NCBI GenBank assembly: GCA_902799905.1
Contig: CADCCB010000004.1
Coordinates: forward strand, 45,821 to 109,820
DNA: 64,000 nt
Direction of reading: 5' to 3'
From: an uncultured Prevotellaceae bacterium
GTDB taxonomy: Bacteria; Bacteroidota; Bacteroidia; Bacteroidales; Bacteroidaceae
Numbering within the stretch: position 1 is the first letter of the stretch; each line of letters begins with the position of its first letter. The translations under genes and the position numbers were made by a program. The notes below the pieces were generated by a model. That model had not been told where the DNA came from. It saw only the letters and a program-made list of their open reading frames with translations, and did not search any database. Positions 48,437-56,400 of the stretch are shown here, piece after piece.

Positions 48437-49759
48437 ATGAATTATAAGTATTTCCCCCATACTCAAGATGACCTCCAGGCCATGTTCGAAAGGGTGGGCA
48501 TTGATGGCCTCGATGCCTTATATGCCCAGATTCCTGAGAACATCCGCTTCAGGGGCGACTACCAGTTGCCGTCGGAGATGAGCGAGATGGAGGTGCGTGA
48601 CACCTTTGAGAAACTCGGCTCCCAGAACAGGACGCTGACATGTTTTGGCGGCATGGGCGTCTATGACCACTACACCCCCTCCGTCATTCCTCAACTGCTG
48701 CAGCGCTCAGAGTTCCTCACCTCCTATACTCCTTATCAGGCCGAGATCTCCCAGGGCACGCTCCACTATATCTTCGAGTATCAGTCGATGATGGCCGAAC
48801 TGACAGGTATGGATGTCAGTAATGCCTCGATGTACGATGGTACTACTGCTGCTGCCGAGGCCATGATGATGGCTGTGGCAGCAGGTAAGAAACAGAACAA
48901 GGTGCTGGTGTCTGCCTGCATCGATCCCAAGACGCGCAGGGTGCTGGATACCTATGCCCTGCACCAAGGCATCGAACTCGTGACGATACCTGCTGAGAAC
49001 GGAGTAACCTCAATCTCAAACCTCAAATCTCAACTCTCAAATCTCGATGGCGTGGCTGGCGTGATGGTGCAACAGCCCAATATGTACGGCATTGTGGAAG
49101 ACTTCACGGGTTTTGCTGAGGCTTGCCATGAGAAGAAGGCTCTCTTTATCATGGATAGCGTCATTGCCGACCTTGCCGTGCTGAGGACGCCTGGTGAGTG
49201 GGGAGCCGACATCGCCTGTGGCGACGCCCAGTCGCTGGGCATTCCCATGCAGTTCGGAGGACCCTACGTGGGCTATATGTGCTGCACGGAGAAACTGATT
49301 CGTAAGATGCCAGGACGTATCGTTGGTATGACCAGGGACAATCGCGGACAGCGTGCCTTTGTGCTGACCCTTCAGGCACGCGAGCAGCATATCCGTCGTC
49401 AGAAGGCCACCTCGAATATCTGCTCCAACCAGAGCCTGATGGCCCTCTTCGTCACCATCTATTGCTCGCTGATGGGCAAGCAGGGACTGAAGGAGGCCGC
49501 GCAAATGTCTTATGCTGGAGCCCATTATCTCTGTGATGAACTGATGAAGACGGGCAAGTTCCGTTTGGTGTATGAACAACCGTTCTTCAACGAGTTCTAT
49601 GTGAAGTACGGCGGCGATGCCGATGCCCTCTACCAGCGGTTTACGGATGCAGGCTTCATGGGTGGCGTCCGACTGGATGACGGTATTGTGTTTGCCGTTA
49701 CTGAGAAGCGTACCAAGGAAGAAATTGATAACCTCGTAAAAGTAGCCGTTAGTTGTTGA
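48437..49759 (+). CDS. gcvPA: Glycine dehydrogenase (decarboxylating) subunit 1
   Basis: First half of the P protein, which decarboxylates glycine with pyridoxal phosphate and loads GcvH. The 440-residue subunit contains MSEMEVRDTFEKLGSQN, TPYQAEISQGTLHYIFEYQS and ICSNQSLMAL, all typical. It does not carry the PLP lysine (that is on subunit 2). A short block ISNLKSQLSNL (residues about 191-203) is encoded by CTCAAAT heptamers, an insertion compared with the compact loop expected here. Works as a heterotetramer with gcvPB. Confidence 0.94.
   Translation: MNYKYFPHTQDDLQAMFERVGIDGLDALYAQIPENIRFRGDYQLPSEMSEMEVRDTFEKLGSQNRTLTCFGGMGVYDHYTPSVIPQLLQRSEFLTSYTPYQAEISQGTLHYIFEYQSMMAELTGMDVSNASMYDGTTAAAEAMMMAVAAGKKQNKVLVSACIDPKTRRVLDTYALHQGIELVTIPAENGVTSISNLKSQLSNLDGVAGVMVQQPNMYGIVEDFTGFAEACHEKKALFIMDSVIADLAVLRTPGEWGADIACGDAQSLGIPMQFGGPYVGYMCCTEKLIRKMPGRIVGMTRDNRGQRAFVLTLQAREQHIRRQKATSNICSNQSLMALFVTIYCSLMGKQGLKEAAQMSYAGAHYLCDELMKTGKFRLVYEQPFFNEFYVKYGGDADALYQRFTDAGFMGGVRLDDGIVFAVTEKRTKEEIDNLVKVAVSC
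49008..49048 (+). repeat. In-frame period-7 repeat inside gcvPA
   Basis: Five to six heptamers of CTCAAAT/CTCAAAC/CTCAACT, in frame, encoding ISNLKSQLSNL. Confidence 0.75.
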
Positions 49760-49785
49760 CTATTGGCGTTAGCAAAAGCAAGGAT

Positions 49786-51192
49786 ATGAATAACAGATTA
49801 TACGGCAATTTGATCTTCGAACTCTCGAAAGAGGGACGCAAAGGCTACAGCCTGCCAAGAAATAATTTCGGAGATTACGAGATACCTGTCTCGATGCAGC
49901 GTCAAGAGGAGGCACAGTTGCCTGAGTGCGACGAACTGACGGTGGTGCGCCACTATACGAACCTCTCAAATAATAACTTCGGCGTGGACACAGGCTTCTA
50001 CCCCCTGGGATCGTGCACGATGAAGTACAATCCTAAGATCAACGAGGAGATGGCTGCCCTGCCACAGTTCCAGAACCTGCATCCCCTACAGCCTCGTGAG
50101 ACGGTGAAAGGGGCCTGTGCATTGACGGTTCTTCTGGAGAAGGCGCTCTGCGCACTCACGGGTCTGGCTCACTTCACCTTCAAACCCTATGCTGGAGCAC
50201 ATGGCGAACTCACGGGCCTGATGACTATTGACAACTACCACCGTTCGCATGGCGACCTGCAGCGCAAGAAGGTCATCGTGCCCGATTCGGCCCATGGCAC
50301 CAATCCTGCCTCTGCTGCTGTTTGCGGTCTGGAGATCATCGAGGTGAAATCTACTCAGGATGGTTTGGTTGATCTGGATGATCTAGAGCGTCTGGTTAAT
50401 CAAGAAGGCAATTCCATCGCTGCGATGATGATGACCAATCCCAACACCCTGGGTCTCTTCGAGAAGCAGATACCCCAGATAGAGCGGCTCATCCATGAGG
50501 CTGGCGGCCTGATGTACTACGATGGTGCCAACCTCAATCCGATGCTTGGTGCCTGCCGCCCAGGCGACATGGGTTTTGACGTGATGCACATCAACCTGCA
50601 CAAGACCTTCTCCACGCCGCATGGCGGTGGTGGTCCTGGTAGCGGTCCTGTCGGCGTGCGTGAGGGACTTGAGGCCTTCTTCCCAGAGGTGTCGCCCTAT
50701 AATGGCAACTACAGCGTGATGATGCGTGCCTACGCCTATATCCTCTCCCTGGGTCGTGAGAATGTCAAGTTGGTGGGACCGCTTGCCACGCTTAATGCCA
50801 ACTATATCAAGGAGTCGTTGAAGGATGTCTATGAACTGCCCATCGACGGCCTGTGCTGTCATGAGTTCGTCTTCGATGGCCTGAAAGACAAATCATCAGG
50901 TGTCACCACGATGGATGTGGCCAAGCGTCTGCTTGACTACGGCTATCATGCACCCACCATCTATTTCCCCCTGCTCTTCCACGAGTCGCTCATGGTCGAG
51001 CCCACGGAGAACGAGTCAAAGGAGACGCTCGACGGCTTCATTCAGGTTATGCGACAGATTGCTGACGAGGCCAAGAACGATCCTGACCTTGTGAAGTCGG
51101 CACCACACACCACCCCCATCGGACGTGTGGATGATGTCCTCGCCGCCAAGCATCCCGTCACCACCTATAAACAAATGAAAAATGAACAATAG
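49786..51192 (+). CDS. gcvPB: Glycine dehydrogenase (decarboxylating) subunit 2
   Basis: Second half of the P protein. The 468-residue subunit has the pyridoxal-phosphate lysine in NLHKTFSTPHGGGGPGSGPVGV, the PDSAHGTNPASAAVCG and NPNTLGLFE segments, and is full length. An in-frame TTG at 49753 overlaps gcvPA, but ATG 49786 with the normal start NNRLYGNLIFELSKEGRKGY is the correct start. The last 11 bases overlap the start of lpd, suggesting translational coupling. Confidence 0.95.
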   Translation: MNNRLYGNLIFELSKEGRKGYSLPRNNFGDYEIPVSMQRQEEAQLPECDELTVVRHYTNLSNNNFGVDTGFYPLGSCTMKYNPKINEEMAALPQFQNLHPLQPRETVKGACALTVLLEKALCALTGLAHFTFKPYAGAHGELTGLMTIDNYHRSHGDLQRKKVIVPDSAHGTNPASAAVCGLEIIEVKSTQDGLVDLDDLERLVNQEGNSIAAMMMTNPNTLGLFEKQIPQIERLIHEAGGLMYYDGANLNPMLGACRPGDMGFDVMHINLHKTFSTPHGGGGPGSGPVGVREGLEAFFPEVSPYNGNYSVMMRAYAYILSLGRENVKLVGPLATLNANYIKESLKDVYELPIDGLCCHEFVFDGLKDKSSGVTTMDVAKRLLDYGYHAPTIYFPLLFHESLMVEPTENESKETLDGFIQVMRQIADEAKNDPDLVKSAPHTTPIGRVDDVLAAKHPVTTYKQMKNEQ

Positions 51193-52504
51193 TAGTGTGG
51201 TCAGCGGTTCACCCGCTGATGTCCTCATCATCGGTGCAGGCCCAGGAGGCTATCGTGCTGCTGAATATGCTGCGAAGCAGGGACTGAAGGTCACCATCAT
51301 CGAGGAAGGAGAGGTGGGTGGAACCTGCCTGAACGTGGGGTGCATCCCCACGAAGACCTACGTTCATAGTGCCACCTTCGCTGAGGCCCGTGAGCGCATG
51401 TCCCAGGTCGTCCCCCAACTCCGTCAGGGTGTCGAGGGCATCCTCTCGCATCCAAACATCACCCTCATCCGCGGTCGCGCCTCGTTCATGGATGCTAATA
51501 CCGTTAGTGTGGGCGGCGATTCTGTCGCCGCCAAAAATATCATCATCGCCACAGGCTCTGAGACCAAGTGGCTACCTATCGATGGCGTCAAGACCGATCC
51601 TCGTGTGGTTGACTCTACCGGTCTTTTGAACCTCGATACCCTGCCCAAGCGTCTTGCCATCATAGGTGCTGGTGTGATAGGTATGGAGTTCGCCAGCGTG
51701 TTCCATCGTTTCGGTTCTGAGGTGACGGTGATAGAGTATCTGAAGGAATGTCTGCCTGCCCTTGACAGCGACATCGCCAAGCGTCTGCGCAAAGTTCTTG
51801 AGAAGCGAGGCATCACCTTCAAGATGAAGACCGCCGTACAGTCTCTGGCCGACATCGATGCTGATGTCATCCTGATGGCCACAGGGCGCCGTCCTCGCAC
51901 AGAGGGCTTGAACCTCGAAAGGCTACGGGTAGGCAACGGCACGTCGGGAATGGCCGCAGGCATCACCCTCGCTCCCAACGGTGCCATCCCCGTTGATGAC
52001 AATTTCCATGTGGTCAGCGGTTCGCCCGCTGACATCTACGCCATCGGCGATGCCAATGGTCGCCAGATGCTGGCCCATGCCGCTGAGATGCAGGCCGTTC
52101 GTGCTGTGAACCACATTCTTGGCAAACAGGACAACATCCGTTTCGACATCATGCCTGCCGCCATCTTCACAGAGCCGGAGGCCGCCTGCGTAGGCCCTAC
52201 TGAGGACCAACTCAAGGCCGAGGGTATTGCCTACGAGTGCAAGAAGGCCTTCTGGCGTGCCAACGGCAAGGCTCTGGCTATGGGCGAGACGGAAGGAATG
52301 CTGAAACTCTTTGTCGCACCTCCTATGGAGGGGCAGGGTGGAGGCACCATCCTTGGTTGCCATGCCTTTGGTGCTCATGCTGCCGACATTGTCCAAGAGG
52401 TCAGCGTGCTGATGTGCATGGGGGCTACCCTGGGGCAGTTGCGTGACATGGTGCACATCCATCCCACGCTCTCTGAGATTCTACTGGCTGCTGCTGAGGC
52501 CTGA
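51182..52504 (+). CDS. lpdA: Dihydrolipoamide dehydrogenase (L protein)
   Basis: FAD disulfide oxidoreductase that reoxidises lipoyl groups of GcvH with NAD+. The 440-residue protein has the FAD motif IIGAGPGGYRAAEYA, the redox-active disulfide in GGTCLNVGCIPTK, the NAD motif AIIGAGVIGMEFAS, IYAIGDANG and the C-terminal catalytic His-Glu pair in HIHPTLSE. Two segments VVSGSPAD (near residues 6-13 and 279-286) and a GGDSVAA block (about 112-118) are encoded by hairpin elements that sit in frame; the normal enzymes have no VVSGSPAD. It closes the gcv cluster. Confidence 0.94.
   Translation: MNNSSVVSGSPADVLIIGAGPGGYRAAEYAAKQGLKVTIIEEGEVGGTCLNVGCIPTKTYVHSATFAEARERMSQVVPQLRQGVEGILSHPNITLIRGRASFMDANTVSVGGDSVAAKNIIIATGSETKWLPIDGVKTDPRVVDSTGLLNLDTLPKRLAIIGAGVIGMEFASVFHRFGSEVTVIEYLKECLPALDSDIAKRLRKVLEKRGITFKMKTAVQSLADIDADVILMATGRRPRTEGLNLERLRVGNGTSGMAAGITLAPNGAIPVDDNFHVVSGSPADIYAIGDANGRQMLAHAAEMQAVRAVNHILGKQDNIRFDIMPAAIFTEPEAACVGPTEDQLKAEGIAYECKKAFWRANGKALAMGETEGMLKLFVAPPMEGQGGGTILGCHAFGAHAADIVQEVSVLMCMGATLGQLRDMVHIHPTLSEILLAAAEA
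51201..51219. repeat. 19-base palindrome, copy 1, in lpd
   Basis: TCAGCGG-TTCAC-CCGCTGA: a perfect 7-base stem with 5-base loop. With its left flank, about 25 bases are shared with copy 2 at 52014-52032. It encodes VSGSPAD at the protein's N-terminus. Confidence 0.85.
51512..51532. repeat. 21-base hairpin element inside lpd
   Basis: A perfect 8-base stem GGCGGCGA / TCGCCGCC with loop TTCTG. Encodes GGDSVAA. Core shared with 24194-24214 and 29539-29559. Confidence 0.8.
52014..52032. repeat. 19-base palindrome, copy 2, in lpd
   Basis: TCAGCGG-TTCGC-CCGCTGA, same reading frame as copy 1 and encoding the same VSGSPAD, just before IYAIGDANG. Confidence 0.85.
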
Positions 52505-52527
52505 TCTGATGCCTTGGGGGATTCCTC

Positions 52528-52571
52528 CTGTCATAAATAGGGATTATCCCTGCCACAAATAGGGTTTTTCC
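52528..52571 (+). repeat. Two 22-base tandem units before the EF-hand gene
   Basis: CTGTCATAAATAGGGATTATCC and CTGCCACAAATAGGGTTTTTCC in order, differing at few positions. Each contains a small AGGG..CCCT palindrome, and outer TGTCA/TGACA arms (52529-52533, 52575-52579) bracket the block, which ends on the promoter. Confidence 0.7.
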
Positions 52572-52572
52572 C

Positions 52573-52603
52573 TTGTGACATAAGAATAATAATCCTACCT
52601 TTG
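52573..52603 (+). promoter_or_regulatory. Promoter of the EF-hand protein gene
   Basis: TTG at 52573-52575 and TACCTTTG at 52596-52603 with spacer 20, overlapping the right edge of the repeats. Confidence 0.7.
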
Positions 52604-52638
52604 CACCAGAATCAGTAAATAACCAAAACGATACGACA

Positions 52639-53451
52639 ATGAAAAAGTTATTATTCTTCGCAGCAGTTGCCATCACCAGCGTGATGTCTGCTCAGGCACA
52701 GGATGCCAACGACACCTTTATAAAGATTGAGAACGGGAATATTTTCTCGCATTGTTTTGAGATGTGCGATGCCAACGGCGATGGTGTGGTGACCTATGGT
52801 GAGGCTGCTGCTGCCACGAAACTGGGGCTCGACAGGGGCGGACGCTCGAATGTCATTGAGGACTACTCGTTCCTCAAGTATTTCCCCAACCTCGAGGCCT
52901 TCTCTGTAGGCAACACCCCGCTGGAGGAGATTGACCTGAGTTGTCTGACGAAACTCAAGTTGGTGAATGTCTCCAGTGCCCTCTGGCTGAAGAAGATTAC
53001 CGTGGGTGGTAGTGTCGCTCCTGAGATTACAGGCGAGGACATTACAGGTAATAAGATTCAGGTGGTGCTGAAGGGTGCTGGCGGTCTGGTCTTCCAGGAC
53101 GCTGGCATCAAGGATTTCTGTCTGCGCAACAAGGTTGACACCAACAAGGACGGCGAGATCTCTGCCGAGGAGGCTCAGGCTGTTACGTCGCTCAGTTTCA
53201 TGAATTTCAGGAGTTTCATCCGCAACATCAAGTCGTATGAGGACCTGAAGTACTTCCCCAATGTGGAGCGTTTCCATGCTGGTATGACCTATCTGGAAAC
53301 GGTTGATGTGAGCGCTTGTCCCAAACTGAAGGAACTCGACCTCAGCGACTGCCGCATGCTGAAGACCATCGTGCTGGCCAAGGGCTGCAAGCCTGAGATC
53401 AAGTATCCCGTGGCCTATAAGGGCGAGCAGGCGAAAGTGGTCTACAAGTGA
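52639..53451 (+). CDS. Secreted protein with EF-hand-like and leucine-rich segments
   Basis: A 270-residue exported protein (signal peptide ending SAQA). It has two EF-hand/dockerin-like calcium loops, DANGDGVVTYGE (residues about 46-57) and DTNKDGEISAEE (about 169-180), each followed by repeats of the form LKYFPNLEAFSVGNTPLEEIDLSCLTKLKLVNVSS, which resemble BspA-like leucine-rich units. This domain pairing suggests a calcium-stabilised surface or matrix protein; I know no function. It has its own promoter and is followed after 25 bases by a DUF2147 gene. Confidence 0.65.
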   Translation: MKKLLFFAAVAITSVMSAQAQDANDTFIKIENGNIFSHCFEMCDANGDGVVTYGEAAAATKLGLDRGGRSNVIEDYSFLKYFPNLEAFSVGNTPLEEIDLSCLTKLKLVNVSSALWLKKITVGGSVAPEITGEDITGNKIQVVLKGAGGLVFQDAGIKDFCLRNKVDTNKDGEISAEEAQAVTSLSFMNFRSFIRNIKSYEDLKYFPNVERFHAGMTYLETVDVSACPKLKELDLSDCRMLKTIVLAKGCKPEIKYPVAYKGEQAKVVYK

Positions 53452-53476
53452 AATAAGAACTTAATTTGATATTGAA

Positions 53477-53875
53477 ATGAAGAAATTGATGCTTACGATG
53501 GCCTTGGCTCTCCTCTCGATGGCAGGCTATTCCCAGGAGGTCTTGGGCAAGTGGCTGACAGAGGCCGGCGATGCCCAGGTGGAAATCTATCAGTCGGGCG
53601 ACAAACTGAACGGTCGGATAGTCTGGCTGGCCCAAGGTCCTGAGACGAAGGACAAGCACAATCCTGACGAGAGCCTTCGCAGTCGCAAACTGATGGGTGT
53701 GAACATCCTGTCGGGTCTCTCCAAGTCGAAAGACAGGTGGGAAGGCGGCAGGATCTACAATCCGAAGAACGGCAAGAGTTACAAGTGCGCCATCTGGCTT
53801 GATGGTGAGCAACTGAAGGTGAGGGGCTACTTAGGCATGTTCTACGAGACTCAGACCTGGAAACGGAAGCAATAA
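53477..53875 (+). CDS. DUF2147 protein
   Basis: A 132-residue exported protein (signal ending GYSQ). It matches the DUF2147 core: VLGKWLTEAGDAQVEIYQSGDKLNGRIVWL, and the end GEQLKVRGYLGMFYETQTWKR. The family is widespread, periplasmic and of unknown function. It lies just before a strong terminator. Confidence 0.85.
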   Translation: MKKLMLTMALALLSMAGYSQEVLGKWLTEAGDAQVEIYQSGDKLNGRIVWLAQGPETKDKHNPDESLRSRKLMGVNILSGLSKSKDRWEGGRIYNPKNGKSYKCAIWLDGEQLKVRGYLGMFYETQTWKRKQ

Positions 53876-53903
53876 TCCGCAATCCACCACCACTCCCTTT
53901 ATG

Positions 53904-53936
53904 ACGAAGAGGCACATTCTGCCTCTTCGTTTTACT
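53904..53936 (+). terminator. Terminator after the DUF2147 gene
   Basis: An 11-base stem (ACGAAGAGGCA / TGCCTCTTCGT) with loop CATTC, followed by TTTTA. Confidence 0.9.
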
Positions 53937-54047
53937 TAGTTCCTCTGCCGAGTAGGTTCTTGGACGATCCAAGCGGACAAAATAATAAGTAATAAAGTGT
54001 CAATTCTCTTTCTGTAAACAATAAAAATAAGAAAAAACTTGTTTTTG

Positions 54048-54078
54048 TTGTTTATAAACAATAAATTTGCTATCTTTG
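54048..54078 (+). promoter_or_regulatory. Promoter of the AAA ATPase gene with overlapping palindrome
   Basis: TTG at 54048-54050 and TATCTTTG at 54071-54078, spacer 20. A perfect 14-base palindrome TTGTTTATAAACAA (54048-54061) covers the -33 box and spacer; related GTAAACAATAAA lies at about 54015. A repressor could bind there. Confidence 0.65.
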
Positions 54079-54096
54079 CATCCAAAACATTATGTT

Positions 54097-55302
54097 ATGG
54101 AAGTGATAACAAGAAAGTATTATGCTGATATTGTGGATTCTTGGATCGGAAAAGGCAATATCATCGCCATCGTCGGAGCCCGTCGTGTTGGCAAAAGTTA
54201 TGTGATGAAGGATTTTATCCAGCGTCACACGGATGCCCCAGATACCAACATTGTCTACATAGACAAGGAGAAGAAGTCCTTCAAGGACATCAAGACTAAG
54301 GATGACCTCGATGCTTGGATTGAAGAGCGTTTTATCAAGGGCAGGCATAACTATATCCTCGTCGACGAGATCCAAGAGATAGAACATTTTGAGGAAAGCC
54401 TCTGCAACTGGTATACGGAGGAGAATACAGACGTTATTATCACAGGTAGCAACTCCAAGATGCTCTCAGGTGAACTTGCCACCCTGATTTCCGGTCGACA
54501 CGTGGAGGTGCGTATTCATCCGTTGACATATTCAGAGTTTCTGGAGTTCCACAACCTTGTGGACAGCGACGAGAGCCTGATGACCTATCTGAAATATGGC
54601 GGTCTTCCTGGACTTCGGAAAGTGGGATTGGACAGCGACGAGCAGGTGTGGGCCTACCTCACCAGCGTCTTCAACACCATCATGCTTAAGGACATCATTG
54701 AGCGGCACGATATTCGCAACATCCCGTTCCTGAACAATCTCATCGCCTTCTATGCCGACACCACCGGCAAACTCACCTCAGCCAACAGTATCTCGAAATA
54801 TATGAAGTCGCAGCAGGAGGACGTATCTTCAAACCTCATCCTTCTCTATCGTGGGTTCTATGATGAAGCTTATCTGTTGGATGTTGTACCGCGTTACGAC
54901 ATCCATGGAAAGAAGATCTTTCAGTCGAACGAGAAAGTCTACTGGGACGATCTGGGACTTCGCAACCTGAAGGCTGAAGGGGCGATGGATTCCTATATCG
55001 AGAAAGTCATTGAGAACGCTGTCTATAAGCATCTGTGCTATCTGGGATATGACGTGAAGGTAGGGGTGCTGAATGCCGGTGAGGTGGACTTTGTCTGCAC
55101 CAAACCTGGCAAGACTATGTATGTGCAGGCAAGTTATATCGTTTCAGAGCAGTCCACTCGCGACCGCGAGTTTGGACCACTAGAGAAGATACGCGACAAC
55201 CATCCCAAATACGTCATCAGCGCCACACCGCTCTTGACACAACGCGATGAGAACGGCATTACGCACCTCTCGCTGAGGAAGTTCCTGAAAGAGGGATTCT
55301 GA
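54097..55302 (+). CDS. AAA-type ATP-binding protein with DUF4143-like C-terminus
   Basis: A 401-residue cytoplasmic protein. N-terminal AAA_14-type ATPase: Walker A GARRVGKSYV (about 31-40) and the conserved acid pair in YILVDEIQEIEHFEE, followed by the TGSNSKMLSG segment; C-terminal DUF4143-like nuclease-fold domain with the DFVCTKPG region. Such proteins are common and variable in Bacteroidetes; some are suspected toxins or restriction-like factors, but no activity is established. The real start is ATG 54097, after the promoter. A 14-base palindrome in its promoter suggests tight control. Confidence 0.82.
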   Translation: MEVITRKYYADIVDSWIGKGNIIAIVGARRVGKSYVMKDFIQRHTDAPDTNIVYIDKEKKSFKDIKTKDDLDAWIEERFIKGRHNYILVDEIQEIEHFEESLCNWYTEENTDVIITGSNSKMLSGELATLISGRHVEVRIHPLTYSEFLEFHNLVDSDESLMTYLKYGGLPGLRKVGLDSDEQVWAYLTSVFNTIMLKDIIERHDIRNIPFLNNLIAFYADTTGKLTSANSISKYMKSQQEDVSSNLILLYRGFYDEAYLLDVVPRYDIHGKKIFQSNEKVYWDDLGLRNLKAEGAMDSYIEKVIENAVYKHLCYLGYDVKVGVLNAGEVDFVCTKPGKTMYVQASYIVSEQSTRDREFGPLEKIRDNHPKYVISATPLLTQRDENGITHLSLRKFLKEGF

Positions 55303-55391
55303 CATGTGTTCATGGTGAATGGTTCTTAACGGGTAAACGAACAATAGGGTATGAAAAAGAAACAATAACAATTATAAAAAACAGAAGAATT

Positions 55392-55862
55392 ATGAGTACA
55401 TTTATTATTAATCTGAACGATACTATAGCGATGAGCGATTCTGCTATAGTGGAACTGGCCAAGGTGGTCAGGGGGAGTGAATCGAGTGTCCAGGAGGCAG
55501 CGACGACTTGGCAGGATGTCACCATCGTTGGCTTTATTTGTCTGGCAGTAGTCTTAGTTGTCTTGATTGCTAAATGGGCTACGTGGTCCTGGAAGAATGC
55601 GGAGATTAAGGCAGCCAAAGAAGAACGGATTGCCAAAGAAGAGAAGGAAAGGGAAGACTGTATCAGAAAGCAAAAGGCAGACCTGCTGAATAAACAAATA
55701 GAGTTTCTGAAAGAATACTGCTATGAGGTGAAAGAGGTGCCTCAGGGGGATGGGGGTACCAAGTCCCAAAAGACCCTCAAGGCGATGAATAGTAAAGAGG
55801 TGGAGGCCTATCTCAAAGCCCTGGGGTACGATTTTCCTGCACCAGAAGAAACAGGAAACTAA
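55392..55862 (+). CDS. Single-TM protein with coiled coil, unknown function
   Basis: A 156-residue protein. Residues about 1-42 are polar, 43-66 form one hydrophobic helix (TIVGFICLAVVLVVLIAKWATW), and the following stretch (about 68-105: AEIKAAKEERIAKEEKEREDC) is a charged coiled coil, then a short soluble tail. The layout is that of a membrane-anchored coiled-coil adaptor; no family is recognised. It follows the AAA ATPase by 89 bases and is the last gene before the repeat-rich region. Confidence 0.6.
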   Translation: MSTFIINLNDTIAMSDSAIVELAKVVRGSESSVQEAATTWQDVTIVGFICLAVVLVVLIAKWATWSWKNAEIKAAKEERIAKEEKEREDCIRKQKADLLNKQIEFLKEYCYEVKEVPQGDGGTKSQKTLKAMNSKEVEAYLKALGYDFPAPEETGN

Positions 55863-55881
55863 CGCTTCCTTACCCTTGTCC

Positions 55882-55993
55882 GAATGCTTCCTTACCTCCG
55901 TCCGAATACTTCCTTAGGGGGGTAAGGAAGCATTCCTTCGACTGTTGCAAAGCATCCGGACGGGGCGTAGGAGGCATTCGGATGCCCCGTCCG
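55882..55993. repeat. Two GC-rich inverted repeats
   Basis: GAATGCTTCCTTACC (55882-55896) pairs with 55921-55935 over 15 bases, and CGGACGGGGC (55957-55966) pairs with GCCCCGTCCG (55984-55993) over 10 bases. Nearby TCCGAAT/GCATTCGG words recur. Confidence 0.75.
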
Positions 55994-56046
55994 AGGCATT
56001 CCGATGGGAAACGAAAGTGATGGTGTTCGATTAAGAAACGAAGGCG

Positions 56047-56153
56047 TTTTTAAGAAACGAATTTGCCTAATTATATCTAATTTGGTCCACGAATTGGAAT
56101 AATAATTATTAGGAAAATTAGGACTCATTAGAATAATTCGTTTCCAAGAAAAA
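56047..56153. repeat. MITE-like element, copy A (107 bp)
   Basis: Ends TTTTTAAGAAACGAATT and AATTCGTTTCCAAGAAAAA are imperfect terminal inverted repeats. The second half (TCCACGAATTGG onward, about 75 bases) is about 90 percent identical by eye to copy B. Confidence 0.65.
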
Positions 56154-56182
56154 TAAAAAATGTTCGTTCTCATTTGTTCTCA

Positions 56183-56214
56183 TTCTTCGCAAGCGAAGCG
56201 CGTAGCGAGTCTTC
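56183..56214. repeat. Left arm of a perfect 32-base inverted repeat
   Basis: TTCTTCGCAAGCGAAGCG followed by CGTAGCGAGTCTTC is exactly the reverse complement of 56419-56450. The arms are 204 bases apart; pairing continues imperfectly about 20 bases further. Confidence 0.85.
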
Positions 56215-56400
56215 TAATTTGTTTCCAAGAAAAAGGGTGATTAACAAACATATAATTATTATGTAATGGCCCATATAATTTCTCATATAATAATTAATGA
56301 CAAATTCGTGTTCAATTAATGATAATTCGTGTTCAAAAGTAAATAAAGAAATAGGCAAGAATAAGCAAGAATTTAATCCAGAAATGAGTGGGAAGGAGTA

